A stretch of 36,866 nt of DNA from Pseudonocardiaceae bacterium (GCA_009379815.1 WHSY01000045.1:1-36866), one strand, 5' to 3'. Shown: positions 7,873 through 15,754, numbered from the stretch's first letter. The notes: generated by a model not told the origin, from the sequence alone. Numbers and translations are program-made.

Positions 7873-8076
7873 GTGCTGGAAAGTGAACTCTGGGGGTTCT
7901 GCGAGCCGTGCGAGAGCTGGTTGGTTAGTGATCAATGGTATCCTGACCGGCAGGACGACCCGAGATGCCCAGTGTGCGGATCCCAACCGCACCTGATCGA
8001 GTCCCGAGACGGCGAGCGGACTCGCGTGTCGATCCTGCTGCGGCTACCGCCCGGTGCGGTTGAACCCGCGATCTGA
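7873..8076 (+). CDS. Small zinc-ribbon protein, function unknown
   Basis: A 67-residue hypothetical protein. It carries two CxxC knuckles, CEPC and CPVC, separated by about 24 residues (FCEPCESWLVSDQW ... RCPVCGS), the pattern of a zinc ribbon. I chose the GTG at 7873 because GGAGGG sits exactly 6 nt upstream; the longer frame from an ATG at 7834 lacks a good site. It begins 49 nt after the transporter gene in the same direction and is the last gene before the hairpin at 8108-8149 and the second tRNA fragment, so it belongs to the cassette. It might be a rubredoxin-like electron carrier, an acyl-CoA-binding DUF35-like partner or a regulator; none is shown by the sequence. Confidence 0.65.
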   Translation: MLESELWGFCEPCESWLVSDQWYPDRQDDPRCPVCGSQPHLIESRDGERTRVSILLRLPPGAVEPAI

Positions 8077-8107
8077 AGGTGGGTTGGAGGTCGCCCGCTG
8101 TCCTGGA

Positions 8108-8149
8108 CCCTCCCCTCCGAGGTGACGACGGTCCCCTCGGAGAGGAGGG
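8108..8149 (+). terminator. Strong hairpin terminating the cassette
   Basis: CCCTCCCCTCCGAGG (8108-8122) pairs with CCTCGGAGAGGAGGG (8135-8149), 14 of 15 positions, around a 12-nt loop. It lies 32 nt after the zinc-ribbon stop codon. There is no T-tract, which is usual in high-GC actinomycetes. Confidence 0.7.
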
Positions 8150-8160
8150 AAGGCCCGATG

Positions 8161-8204
8161 CTACGGATCAGCCGATTCGGGTTCCGAATCCGTACGGGCG
8201 CGCC
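8161..8204 (+). repeat. Second tRNA-Arg 3'-end fragment, att-like
   Basis: CTACGGATCAG ... GTACGGGCGCGCC aligns without gaps to 1772-1815, 37 of 44 positions identical by my count, in the same orientation. The anticodon-loop edge and 3' acceptor strand are conserved; the T-stem and variable region have drifted. The sequence upstream of it is unrelated to a tRNA. Together the two copies bound about 6.4 kb, as expected of attL/attR after integration at a tRNA-Arg 3' end. Confidence 0.65.
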
Positions 8205-8450
8205 AGCGCTGACCACCGGACACACTGTCGCGGGTGCGATCAGACGGTCCCCTTCGAGATCATGTGGTCGCACGGTGGTCGCACCGCGATCACGCTGTCC
8301 TCGTGGTTCGGGCATTTGCTGAGCGCTTGTCGATGGCGGTTGGACGTCGCACGACACGGGCGGTCGTCTGCTGTGCTCGGCGTCGGTCGAGAGCGCCGAA
8401 GTGCCGGTGGTGGGACGATCCGGCGACGGACCGGCGCGAGGAGGAACACC

Positions 8451-9962
8451 ATGACGGAGCTCGGTTTCACGCCTGCCACCGACCTGGCCGGCGCGCTGCG
8501 GCGGCGCGAGATCGCCAGCCGTGAGCTGCTGAACCATTACCTGGGGCGTATCGAGCGGGACAACCCGGCACTGAACGCCGTCGTCACGCTCGACGAGGAG
8601 CGTGCCAGGAGGCAGGCGTGGGCAGCGGACGAGGCTGCGGCCAGGGGTGAGCTGTGGGGCCCGCTGCACGGCCTGCCGATGACCGTCAAAGACTCGATCG
8701 AGACAGCGGGCCTGCGCACGACCGCTGGTGCGACCGAGCTCGCCGACCACGTTCCCGAGCGGGACGCCGACGCGGTGGCCCGGCTGCGCTCGGCCGGTGC
8801 GGTGATCTTCGGTAAGACCAACCTGCCCACCTATGCCATGGACGTGCAGTCCTACAACCCGGTGTTCGGCACCACCAACAACCCGTGGGACACCGCACGC
8901 ACCCCCGGCGGCTCCTCGGGCGGTGCGGCCGCCGCGCTCGCAGCCGGCCTCACCGGCTTCGAGCTCGGTAGCGACATCGGAGGATCGATCCGCAACCCCG
9001 CGCACTTCTGCGGCGTCTTCGGGCTCAAGCCGAGTTACGGCATCGTCCCGGCCCGGGGTCACATCCCGGGCCCGCCCAGTACGCTCACCACAGCAGACAT
9101 CTCGGTGATCGGCCCGATGGGTCGCAGCGCCGACGATCTCGACCTGGGTCTCGACGTGTTGGCGGGGCCGGACCCGATCGCTTCGGTCGCCTGGCGGCTC
9201 GACCTGCCGCCGCCCCGGGCGGACTCGCTGGCTCGGTATCGCCTTGCGGCCTGGCTGGACGACCCCTACTGCCCGACGGACAGTGACGTCCTCGAGGTGC
9301 TCGCCGCCGCGGTCGACGCCCTGCGCGGCAACGGGGCGGCGGTCGACGAGCGGGCCCGACCGGTCGAGCTGCCTGCCGCCGACCGCCTCTTCCGGCAGCT
9401 GCTGCAGGGCGCCGTGTGCAACGGCTACCCGCGGCGGGTGTTCGACCGGCTGCGCGACGAAGCGGCCGCGGCCTCACCCGACGACGACTCGCCGCGGCTG
9501 CGCACCGCCCGTGACATCACCCAGCGCAAGCGGGACTGGAACTCCGCGCACGAGCGGCGCCTGCAACTGGCCTCCCGCTGGGCCACCTTCTTCCGCGACC
9601 ACGACGTGCTGCTGTGCCCCGTCACCCCGACCGCGGCCATCCCGCACGACCACGCTCCCGACCTGGACGCGCGCACGATCAGCGTCAACGGGCAGCACCG
9701 GCCCTACTGGGACCAGCTCACCTGGGCCGGTCTCACCGGCATGGCCTACCTGCCGGCTGCCGTGGTGCCGGTCGGCCGCACCCGGCAGGGGCTCCCGGTC
9801 GGACTGCAGGTCGTCGCCGCTCACCTCGAGGACCGGACAGCAGTCGACGTCGCCCGCCGCATCGCCACCGTCGTGGGTGGCTTCCTGCCCGCGGTAGGAG
9901 CACAGCAGGTGTCCACTTCGGAAACGTCGTCGGGCCCGTCTGGACCCCGTTCCGGAACCTGA
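8451..9962 (+). CDS. Amidase (amidase-signature family)
   Basis: A 503-residue amidase-signature hydrolase acting on a carboxamide or related bond in the cytoplasm. The Ser-cisSer-Lys triad is visible: K80 in GLPMTVKDSIE, S155 in TPGGSSGGAAAALAAG, and nucleophile S179 in SDIGGSIRNPAHFCG. The C-terminal signature AGLTGMAYLPAAVVPVG and GLPVGLQVVA is also present. The ATG at 8451 follows GAGGAGG with good spacing. Length is normal for the family. It stands just outside the second tRNA fragment and ends at a hairpin; a link to the neighbouring cassette is possible (amide hydrolysis to an acid) but not shown. Confidence 0.93.
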   Translation: MTELGFTPATDLAGALRRREIASRELLNHYLGRIERDNPALNAVVTLDEERARRQAWAADEAAARGELWGPLHGLPMTVKDSIETAGLRTTAGATELADHVPERDADAVARLRSAGAVIFGKTNLPTYAMDVQSYNPVFGTTNNPWDTARTPGGSSGGAAAALAAGLTGFELGSDIGGSIRNPAHFCGVFGLKPSYGIVPARGHIPGPPSTLTTADISVIGPMGRSADDLDLGLDVLAGPDPIASVAWRLDLPPPRADSLARYRLAAWLDDPYCPTDSDVLEVLAAAVDALRGNGAAVDERARPVELPAADRLFRQLLQGAVCNGYPRRVFDRLRDEAAAASPDDDSPRLRTARDITQRKRDWNSAHERRLQLASRWATFFRDHDVLLCPVTPTAAIPHDHAPDLDARTISVNGQHRPYWDQLTWAGLTGMAYLPAAVVPVGRTRQGLPVGLQVVAAHLEDRTAVDVARRIATVVGGFLPAVGAQQVSTSETSSGPSGPRSGT

Positions 9963-9970
9963 GCGGGGCC
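9943..9970 (+). terminator. Hairpin at the amidase stop
   Basis: GACCCCGTTC (9943-9952) pairs with GAGCGGGGCC (9961-9970), 9 of 10 positions, across an 8-nt loop and overlapping the stop codon. The left half (GACCCCGTTCCGGAACC) recurs with one change at 22980-22996, after the thiolase-like gene. Confidence 0.55.
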
Positions 9971-10290
9971 TGCGGACCCGTTTCGGCGTCGAGAGGGGTG
10001 CGATCCATGCGAGACGCGGTCACCGCTTGCGGGACCGAAGCCCGCGCGCGGTGCTGAATACAGGGTTGAGGGCGTTGCGCATGACTCGAACCCGGGCAGC
10101 CAGCCCGAGGGGACACCCAAGAGTGCACACCCAACCGGTCGGTACGTCAAAGCATGGAGAAGGCCTTGCCTCTGGATCATTGAGCAGGTAAAAGTATCGA
10201 GGGGTGATTGCCACCACAGCTGATTGGTCCGTACCGCTCAGTATACGATGCGGAGATTCTTGCAGGTGGGCTCGACTCGAGGAGGGCGGC
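9963..10290. other. Intergenic region before the Rieske dioxygenase
   Basis: No gene is supported in this 328 bp. It contains a second imperfect hairpin (about 9977-9999), a TTCGAGTC-containing stretch on the minus strand that resembles a T loop without a matching stem, and the interrupted palindrome CCGC-N3-GTATAC-N3-GCGG at 10234-10253. The promoter of the downstream operon should lie at 10190-10280. Confidence 0.55.
10234..10253. promoter_or_regulatory. Candidate operator before the Rieske dioxygenase operon
   Basis: CCGC and GCGG arms enclose a central GTATAC palindrome. CTCAGTA within it matches the palindrome at 3258-3271. It lies about 40 bp before the GTG start of the dioxygenase gene. 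Binding protein unknown. Confidence 0.35.
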
Positions 10291-11460
10291 GTGGATAGGA
10301 CGACCGAACTGGCGGTGATCGACGAGATCGCCGACCTGCTCGCCCGGGGCTCCACGGCGATGGCGCCGGATGTCGCCCACGTGCCGTTCACCGACCTGGT
10401 GGGCTCGGAGCGGCTGCGCGCCGAGCGGGCCGTGCTCTTCCGGGAGTATCCGCTGGTCATCGCGCCGGGCAGCGCGGTGCCTGAGGTGGGCGACTTCATC
10501 ACCGAGGATATGGCCGGGTTGCCGCTGTTGGTCGTGCGTGGCCGCGATGAGCAGGTCCGGGTCTTTCTCAATATCTGTCGCCACCGCGGTAACAGGTTGT
10601 GTGGCGAGAAGTCCGGTAACCGCCGGGTGTTCTCTTGCCAGTACCACGCGTGGACCTACACGCGGGAGGGTGCTTGCCGCAGCGTGGTGGACGGCGACGG
10701 CTTCGCCGGGCTCGACCGGGAGGATTATGGCCTGATCGAATATCCCGCGCAGGAGCGGCACGGGTTGATCTGGATGCTGCCGCAGCGCGGCGGCGCTCTC
10801 GACGTCGCCGGCTACCTGGGCGAGGACCTTGACGCCGAGCTATCCGGCTACCTGCAGCATACCCGACACGCGTTCCGCTCCACGCACTTCGAGCAGCCGT
10901 TCAACTGGAAGTTCGGAGTGAACACCTTCCAAGAGCTGTTTCACCTCGCGTTCCTGCACAAGGACTCGCTCGGTAAGTCGTTCATCAGCAACTTGTCGAG
11001 TTTTCGATCCTACGCGCCGCACCAGCGGATCACGGTCGTGCGCAGCACCTTCCCGGACATGCTCACCCTGCCCGAGGCCGAGCGGTCACTGTTCCCGCAC
11101 TGCACGATCGTCTACGCGCTGTTCCCGAACGTAATCCTGACCTGGCAACTCGACCACGTCGAACTCTGGCGGTTCACCCCATCCCCCTCGAGTGATGACA
11201 CGTGCGATGTCGGGCTGTGGCTTCTGACCCACCAGGTGCCGCAGACCGACAAGGCGCAGCAGCACTGGGAGCGCAACTGGGACATCGTCAGCCGGACGGT
11301 ATTCGACGAGGACTTCGCCACAATGTCCAACATCCAGCGCAACATTCGCACCGGCCTGCTCGACGAGATCGTCTACGGTCGCAACGAGATCGGGTTGCAG
11401 GACTACCACGCACAGATCACCGGCGCCCTGCGCCGGTACGAGACGCCATTGGTCGGCTGA
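10291..11460 (+). CDS. Rieske ring-hydroxylating dioxygenase, alpha subunit
   Basis: A 389-residue aromatic-ring-hydroxylating oxygenase large subunit. Rieske ligands are C96/H98 in NICRHRGNRL and C116/H119 in SCQYHAWTY. The catalytic iron site is NTFQELFHLAFLH, with H218 and H223 and the E215 region; a later FDEDF probably gives the third ligand. The GTG at 10291 follows GGAGGG; the frame is open to 10204 but that part has no homology and contains the candidate operator. No small beta subunit gene follows, so it may act as an alpha-only enzyme. It is first in a group with an acyl-CoA ligase and an SDR. Reducing power may come from the reductase at 17498-18574. Confidence 0.92.
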   Translation: MDRTTELAVIDEIADLLARGSTAMAPDVAHVPFTDLVGSERLRAERAVLFREYPLVIAPGSAVPEVGDFITEDMAGLPLLVVRGRDEQVRVFLNICRHRGNRLCGEKSGNRRVFSCQYHAWTYTREGACRSVVDGDGFAGLDREDYGLIEYPAQERHGLIWMLPQRGGALDVAGYLGEDLDAELSGYLQHTRHAFRSTHFEQPFNWKFGVNTFQELFHLAFLHKDSLGKSFISNLSSFRSYAPHQRITVVRSTFPDMLTLPEAERSLFPHCTIVYALFPNVILTWQLDHVELWRFTPSPSSDDTCDVGLWLLTHQVPQTDKAQQHWERNWDIVSRTVFDEDFATMSNIQRNIRTGLLDEIVYGRNEIGLQDYHAQITGALRRYETPLVG

Positions 11461-11511
11461 GCCGGCAGTATCCGACGGCACTCTGCGCAGTTCCACGATC
11501 CGAAGGGCTCG

Positions 11512-13113
11512 ATGATGGACGGACTGACGATGGGTAGCGTGATTCGCCGCGCCGCGACACTCCACCCGCAGCGAACCGCGATTACCTACGAAGGTGAGCG
11601 TTACACGTACCGGCAGTACAACGAACGGGTCAATCGTGCGGCCCACGCGCTGAGCGGCCTAGGGGTCGAGTTCGGCGACCACGTGGCCATCCTGGGCCGC
11701 AACTCCATTCAGTACCTCGAGCTCTCGCACGCGTGCGCCAAGCTCGGCGCGGTGTTTGGCACCATCAACTGGCGGCTCGCGCCGCGTGAGGTCTCGTTCA
11801 TCGTCACCGACGGCGACTCGAAGATCCTCGTCGTCGAGGCTGGGTTCCAGGACCTGCTGCGGCCGGTGCTCGACGAGCTGGCCGGCATCACGCTGGTGGT
11901 ATTCGACGGTCCCGCCACCCTGCCCGGTGCCCTCGACTACGACGCGGTCACCGCGCAGGCGGGCACCGCCGAGCCCGACGTCGACGTGAACAGCGACGAC
12001 GAGGCGCTGATCATGTACACCTCCGGCACCACCGGGCTGCCCAAGGGTGCCGTGCTCGTCCACGGCAATATCTGCTGGGACGCGATGTCCTACCTGACCT
12101 ATGCCACCCCGCAGACCACCGACAGTGCGCTGGTGAGCATGCCGATGAACCACGTGTCCGGCCTGCACATGATCGTGAATGCGTTCTTCGTGCGCGGGCT
12201 GCCGATCGTCGTGATGCGGCAATGGGACCCAGAGCAGGCCTGCCAGCTCATCGAGAAGTATCGGATCACGCAGGCCTGTATCCTCGTCGCGCCGATGCAG
12301 CAGCTCCTGGATTTCCCGGGGCTGGCCGACTACGACCTCAGCTCGCTGCGCACGGTGCTCACCGCTGCGGCCAAGTACGATCGTGCGTTCCCGGCCACCG
12401 TGATGCACAAGCTCGGGCTGCAGCACCTGTGGTTCGCCTACGGGTTGACCGAGGCCTCGCCCATGGTGACCGTCACCGAGTACGCCGGGGAGATGATCGA
12501 GAAGGAGAACACCCTCGGGCGCGCCGTCTGGTACGACGATGTGCGCATTGTCGACGATAACGACGAGGAGCTACCGGTCGGGGAGAAGGGTGAGATTGTC
12601 GTCCGTGGGCCGAACGTCTTCCGCGGCTACTACAAGCGCGACGACGTCAACCGCGAGGTGCTGCGCGGCGGTTGGCTGCATACCGGTGATATCGGCTGCG
12701 TCGATGAGGATGGCTACCTGTTCTTCGTCGACCGCAAGAAGGATATGATCAAATCCGGTGGCGAAAATGTCTTCTCGCTCGAGGTCGAGATCGGCCTGCT
12801 GCGCGCCAACCCAGAGCTGGCCGAGGTCGCCGTGGTCGGGGTCCCGCATGAGCGTTTGGGTGAGGCGGTCAACGCCTTTGTGGTGCTGGATCCGGGCTAC
12901 GAGTTGACGCCGGAGGATCTACTCAGTCGGGCGCGCGAGCACCTGGCCGGGTACAAGTTGCCCAAGGACGTCCACTTCCGCGAGGAGCTTCCCAAGAACG
13001 TCTCGGGCAAGGTCATCAAGCGTCAGCTGCGCGCGGAGGCCGTCGGGGAGTCCGTTATCGACGTCGCCGCCGTGGGCGGTGCCGACGCCCGGCATGCCGG
13101 GGTGCGCCGGTGA
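11512..13113 (+). CDS. AMP-forming acyl-CoA synthetase/ligase
   Basis: A 533-residue ANL-superfamily ligase that adenylates a carboxylic acid and transfers it to CoA. Core motifs are in order: A3 YTSGTTGLPKG (about 169-179), A5 YGLTEASP, A8 GWLHTGDIG, and the C-terminal hinge VDRKKDMIKSGGENV. The C-terminal domain ends with PKNVSGKVIKRQL, supplying the catalytic Lys. Start is the tandem ATGATG at 11512; an internal ATG at 11530 is an alternative. It follows the dioxygenase gene by 51 nt and overlaps the SDR gene by a GTGA. The order suggests that a product of the oxygenase/SDR pair is activated to its CoA ester. Substrate unknown; FadD-like long-chain or aromatic specificity are both possible. 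Confidence 0.93.
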   Translation: MMDGLTMGSVIRRAATLHPQRTAITYEGERYTYRQYNERVNRAAHALSGLGVEFGDHVAILGRNSIQYLELSHACAKLGAVFGTINWRLAPREVSFIVTDGDSKILVVEAGFQDLLRPVLDELAGITLVVFDGPATLPGALDYDAVTAQAGTAEPDVDVNSDDEALIMYTSGTTGLPKGAVLVHGNICWDAMSYLTYATPQTTDSALVSMPMNHVSGLHMIVNAFFVRGLPIVVMRQWDPEQACQLIEKYRITQACILVAPMQQLLDFPGLADYDLSSLRTVLTAAAKYDRAFPATVMHKLGLQHLWFAYGLTEASPMVTVTEYAGEMIEKENTLGRAVWYDDVRIVDDNDEELPVGEKGEIVVRGPNVFRGYYKRDDVNREVLRGGWLHTGDIGCVDEDGYLFFVDRKKDMIKSGGENVFSLEVEIGLLRANPELAEVAVVGVPHERLGEAVNAFVVLDPGYELTPEDLLSRAREHLAGYKLPKDVHFREELPKNVSGKVIKRQLRAEAVGESVIDVAAVGGADARHAGVRR

Positions 13114-14003
13114 GCGAGCGCTCCGTCGCCGTCGTGACCGGGGCCGCCAGCGGCATCGGCCGGGAGACCGTCGACCAGCTGCTCACCGAGGGCTGGAACG
13201 TCGTCGCCGCCGACGTCAACTCGCACAATGGCGAGCGTCTCCTCTCCGAGGTCGATGCGGCCTGCCTACCAGACCGGGTCGAGTTCGTCCGCACCGACGT
13301 GTCCGACGAGGCGCAGGTGGAGGCGGCCATCAACCGGGCGCCCGAGCGCTTCGGCCGCCTCGACAGCGTGATCAACAACGCCGGGGTCGGCGGCGCCTTC
13401 GGGCCGGTCACCGAACTCGAGGTCGAGGACTGGGACTACACGTTCGCCGTGGTCACCCGGGGCGTCTTCCTCGGGACCAAGTACGCCGCCCGAGTTCTCA
13501 AGGAGGCCGGCCACGGCGGAACCATCGTCAACACGGGCTCACTCGCCGGCATCAGCGGCGGCGCGGGCCCGCAGGCCTACTCCGCCGCGAAGGCCGCGGT
13601 CATCAACTTCACTCGAGCTACGGCGGTGGAGCTGGCCCAGTGGCGGATCCGGGTCAACAGTGTCTCCCCGGGTTTCATCCTGACCCCAATCCTCGGCAGC
13701 GGCGGTCGCCACATCGAGCGCCTGCAGGAGGATATCCAGCCTTGGCCCGAGACCGGGCGGCCACACCACGTAGCCTCGGTGATCTGTTTTCTCGCCGGAC
13801 CGGCGTCGAGCTTCGTCACGGGCGAGTCGATCAATGTGGACGGCGGTGTGACCGCTGCGGGTCCCCGGGTCGGTGACACAGTAGGCGGTGATCCGGCCGC
13901 GCGTGGGCTCGTCGGGGTCGCGCGCGGCAGCACCGGGCACGAGTCTGTGGTCCACCGTCGGATCGACCGACCCGACAGCGCCGTCGTGCAGCGCGGCACC
14001 TGA
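13110..14003 (+). CDS. Short-chain dehydrogenase/reductase with C-terminal tail
   Basis: Classical SDR, predicted NAD(P)-dependent alcohol/ketone or cis-diol dehydrogenase. Visible features are the cofactor motif TGAASGIG (residues 10-17), D64 in TDVSD, NNAG (89-92), catalytic S144 in NTGSLAG, and Y157/K161 in YSAAK; the fold ends at GESINVDGGV near residue 247. About 45 further residues, Arg/Gly-rich and without SDR homology, make it longer (297) than the usual 250 or so. The start GTG overlaps the ligase stop in GTGA, implying translational coupling. In the context of a Rieske dioxygenase a diol dehydrogenase role is plausible, but this is inference. Confidence 0.92.
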   Translation: MSERSVAVVTGAASGIGRETVDQLLTEGWNVVAADVNSHNGERLLSEVDAACLPDRVEFVRTDVSDEAQVEAAINRAPERFGRLDSVINNAGVGGAFGPVTELEVEDWDYTFAVVTRGVFLGTKYAARVLKEAGHGGTIVNTGSLAGISGGAGPQAYSAAKAAVINFTRATAVELAQWRIRVNSVSPGFILTPILGSGGRHIERLQEDIQPWPETGRPHHVASVICFLAGPASSFVTGESINVDGGVTAAGPRVGDTVGGDPAARGLVGVARGSTGHESVVHRRIDRPDSAVVQRGT

Positions 14004-14086
14004 CCAGACACGAATCCACGAAGGCGGACCACGGCATCCCGTCTCTCGCGGATCGCCAGATATCGAGACGAAGGAGAGGATACGCC

Positions 14087-14701
14087 GTGGCCCGACGTAC
14101 GAGCGCCGCAACCCGGATCGGTCCGTCGCGCGCCAACGCGCGCGACGCGATCGTCGAGGCGGCAGTCGGGCTGTTCGACAAGCAGGGCTACGAGGCCACG
14201 TCGGTCCAGGAGGTGGTCGAGCGCGCGGGTGTCACCAAGGGCTCATTCTACTACCACTTCACCAGCAAGGAAGACATGCTGTTGCTCATCCACGACACGT
14301 TCATCGATCACCAACTCGAGGTGCTCGACTCGATCACGTCGGGGGTGGGCTCACCGCGGGAGAGCCTGGCGCTGCTGATCGAGGAGATCGTGGTCGGGGT
14401 CGAAACCTACCAACCGCACCAGCGGATCTTCTACGAGCAGCACCGATTCCTATCCGACGAGAGGTTCCAACGGGTCAAGGCCAAGCGAAGCGAGTTCGAG
14501 CGTCGGGTGGTGCGCCTCATCCAGAAGGGAGTGGAGCTTGGCGAGTTCCGCCCTGTCGACTCGCCGCAAGTGATGGCGTTCGGCCTCATCGGGATGAGCG
14601 CCTGGACCTACCATTGGTACCGAGCCGGCGATATGACTGCGCGGGACATCGGGAAGCTTTATGCGACGGTGGTGATCGATGGCCTCGCGGCCACGCGGTG
14701 A
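14087..14701 (+). CDS. TetR-family transcriptional regulator
   Basis: A 204-residue TetR/AcrR regulator. The N-terminal HTH is typical (RDAIVEAAVGLFDKQGYEA, then VQEVVERAGVTKGSFYYHFTSKEDML, cited in parts). The ligand domain resembles FadR/KstR-like actinobacterial repressors. GTG at 14087 is preceded by GGAGAGG. It follows the dioxygenase-ligase-SDR group in the same direction and overlaps the next gene by 23 bp. It probably governs this group in response to an acyl-CoA or aromatic ligand. Confidence 0.93.
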   Translation: MARRTSAATRIGPSRANARDAIVEAAVGLFDKQGYEATSVQEVVERAGVTKGSFYYHFTSKEDMLLLIHDTFIDHQLEVLDSITSGVGSPRESLALLIEEIVVGVETYQPHQRIFYEQHRFLSDERFQRVKAKRSEFERRVVRLIQKGVELGEFRPVDSPQVMAFGLIGMSAWTYHWYRAGDMTARDIGKLYATVVIDGLAATR

Positions 14702-15329
14702 GGACCTACCGTTCGACCCGGCTCGCCTCGAGCGTGCGTGGATGACAGCGACGACCAGGCTGGGCGCCGCGACCGAGGCGGCGTCCCGGGTGCTGCACGC
14801 GGCTGCGGACGGTCCGCTCGCGGACCGGACGGAGCTGGCTGGCCTGGAGGATGCGCTGCACTGGTGCGCTCGGCTCGACCACCGGGCCGACGAGCCGGCA
14901 GCCCTCCTGCCCGCGGTCATTCTGGCCGCGCTGGCCGAGGAGGCAGGACAGGCGAGCCGATCCGACCCCAACCAGATCGGCTCCGAGCTGCGCGGCGCCG
15001 GAGTGCCGGCGGCCGTTGCCCAGCTCATCGGGCGGCTGAGCTGCCTCGATTGCAATACTGAACGCCCGCTGCTGGACGCCGACCCGGACGGTGCCGTCGT
15101 GATGGACGCGCGGCTCGCGGTCCTTGCCCGGCCTCCGGACGCCTACCGCAGCTATCTGCGGGCCGTGAGCCGCCGGGACACCAGCGGGCGACGATGGGCG
15201 CAGGTTCGCGGTCTGCTCGACCGCGACGCGGTGTACGCGACGCCCGAGTGCCGAGTGAGCCTCGAGGGCCGCGCACGCTACAACCTTGCGTTTGAGTCCT
15301 CGGAGCTGCGCGAGGCGAGTCAGGTCTGA
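14679..15329 (+). CDS. HD-superfamily phosphohydrolase-like protein, HD motif lost
   Basis: A 216-residue protein resembling predicted metal-dependent HD phosphohydrolases (COG4339-like). The start LERAWMTATTRLGA and the end are recognisable, the latter being RLAVLARPPDAYRSYLRAV followed by WAQVRGLLDRDAVYATP and RARYNL. The family's metal ligands, normally an HYHTxxH stretch and a WFHDAVY stretch, are replaced here by RTELAGLEDAL and AVILAALAEEAG. It should therefore be a non-catalytic relative. The ATG lies inside the end of the TetR gene (23-bp overlap), which suggests co-translation and perhaps a role with the regulator. The family call rests on remembered consensus, not a search. Confidence 0.6.
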   Translation: MASRPRGEDLPFDPARLERAWMTATTRLGAATEAASRVLHAAADGPLADRTELAGLEDALHWCARLDHRADEPAALLPAVILAALAEEAGQASRSDPNQIGSELRGAGVPAAVAQLIGRLSCLDCNTERPLLDADPDGAVVMDARLAVLARPPDAYRSYLRAVSRRDTSGRRWAQVRGLLDRDAVYATPECRVSLEGRARYNLAFESSELREASQV

Positions 15330-15340
15330 TTAAGGGCGAC

Positions 15341-15754
15341 TCAGGCCTGCGGCTCGCCGATGTTGACCATCCAAGCTATACCGAACTTGTCCACGCACAT
15401 ACCGAACTCATCGCCCCACATCTGCTTCTCCAGGGGGACCGACACGGTGCCGCCATCGGCGAGTTTCTCCCAGTAGCCGCGCAGCTCGGCGGCGTCGTCC
15501 CCGCTCAGGCTCACCGCGATGTTGTTCCCGGGGCTGTGCTCCATCCCAGGAGGAGTGTCGGCGCCCATGAGCGTGAAGCCATTGCTGGTCTCCAACATGC
15601 CGTGCATGATCTTATCGGCCTCCGGTGCGTCCTGCGCACCGAATTCGCCGAATGTGCTCAGGTTCACAGTGCCGCCGAAGACGTCCTGGTAGAACGTCAT
15701 GGCTTGCCGCGCGTTGTCGGTGAAGCTGATGTAGGGGTTGAGACGGGAGGTCAC
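15341..15754 (-). CDS. VOC/PhnB-like (glyoxalase-fold) protein
   Basis: A 137-residue vicinal-oxygen-chelate protein of the PhnB/YjdN subgroup. It starts TSRLNPYISFTDNARQAMTFYQDVFGG and contains the characteristic MHGMLETSNGFTLMGAD and QMWGDEFGMCVDKFGIAWMVNI (cited in parts). I chose the GTG at 15754 because AAGGAG lies 7 nt upstream and homology begins there; the frame extends to 15880 without homology. Members often act in glyoxal or antibiotic detoxification or have unknown substrates. It is convergent with the HD-like gene (12 bp apart) and unrelated to the catabolic genes by any visible link. Confidence 0.88.
   Translation of the reverse strand: MTSRLNPYISFTDNARQAMTFYQDVFGGTVNLSTFGEFGAQDAPEADKIMHGMLETSNGFTLMGADTPPGMEHSPGNNIAVSLSGDDAAELRGYWEKLADGGTVSVPLEKQMWGDEFGMCVDKFGIAWMVNIGEPQA

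Larger units (their letters stand above)
8077..8450. other. Intergenic region: hairpin, tRNA fragment, amidase leader
   Basis: No gene is supported here. The amidase frame stays open upstream to 8079, but that stretch has no amidase homology. The region holds a strong hairpin (8108-8149), the second tRNA-Arg fragment (8161-8204) and a short direct repeat GTGGTCGCAC around 8264-8284. Confidence 0.6.

Noticed and set aside
8079-8450. N-terminal extension of the amidase frame
   Set aside because: It would translate the tRNA fragment; amidase homology and a good ribosome-binding site start at 8451.
10060-10110. Minus-strand CCCGGGTTCGAGTC resembling a tRNA T arm
   Set aside because: The stem does not pair and no other tRNA arm is present.
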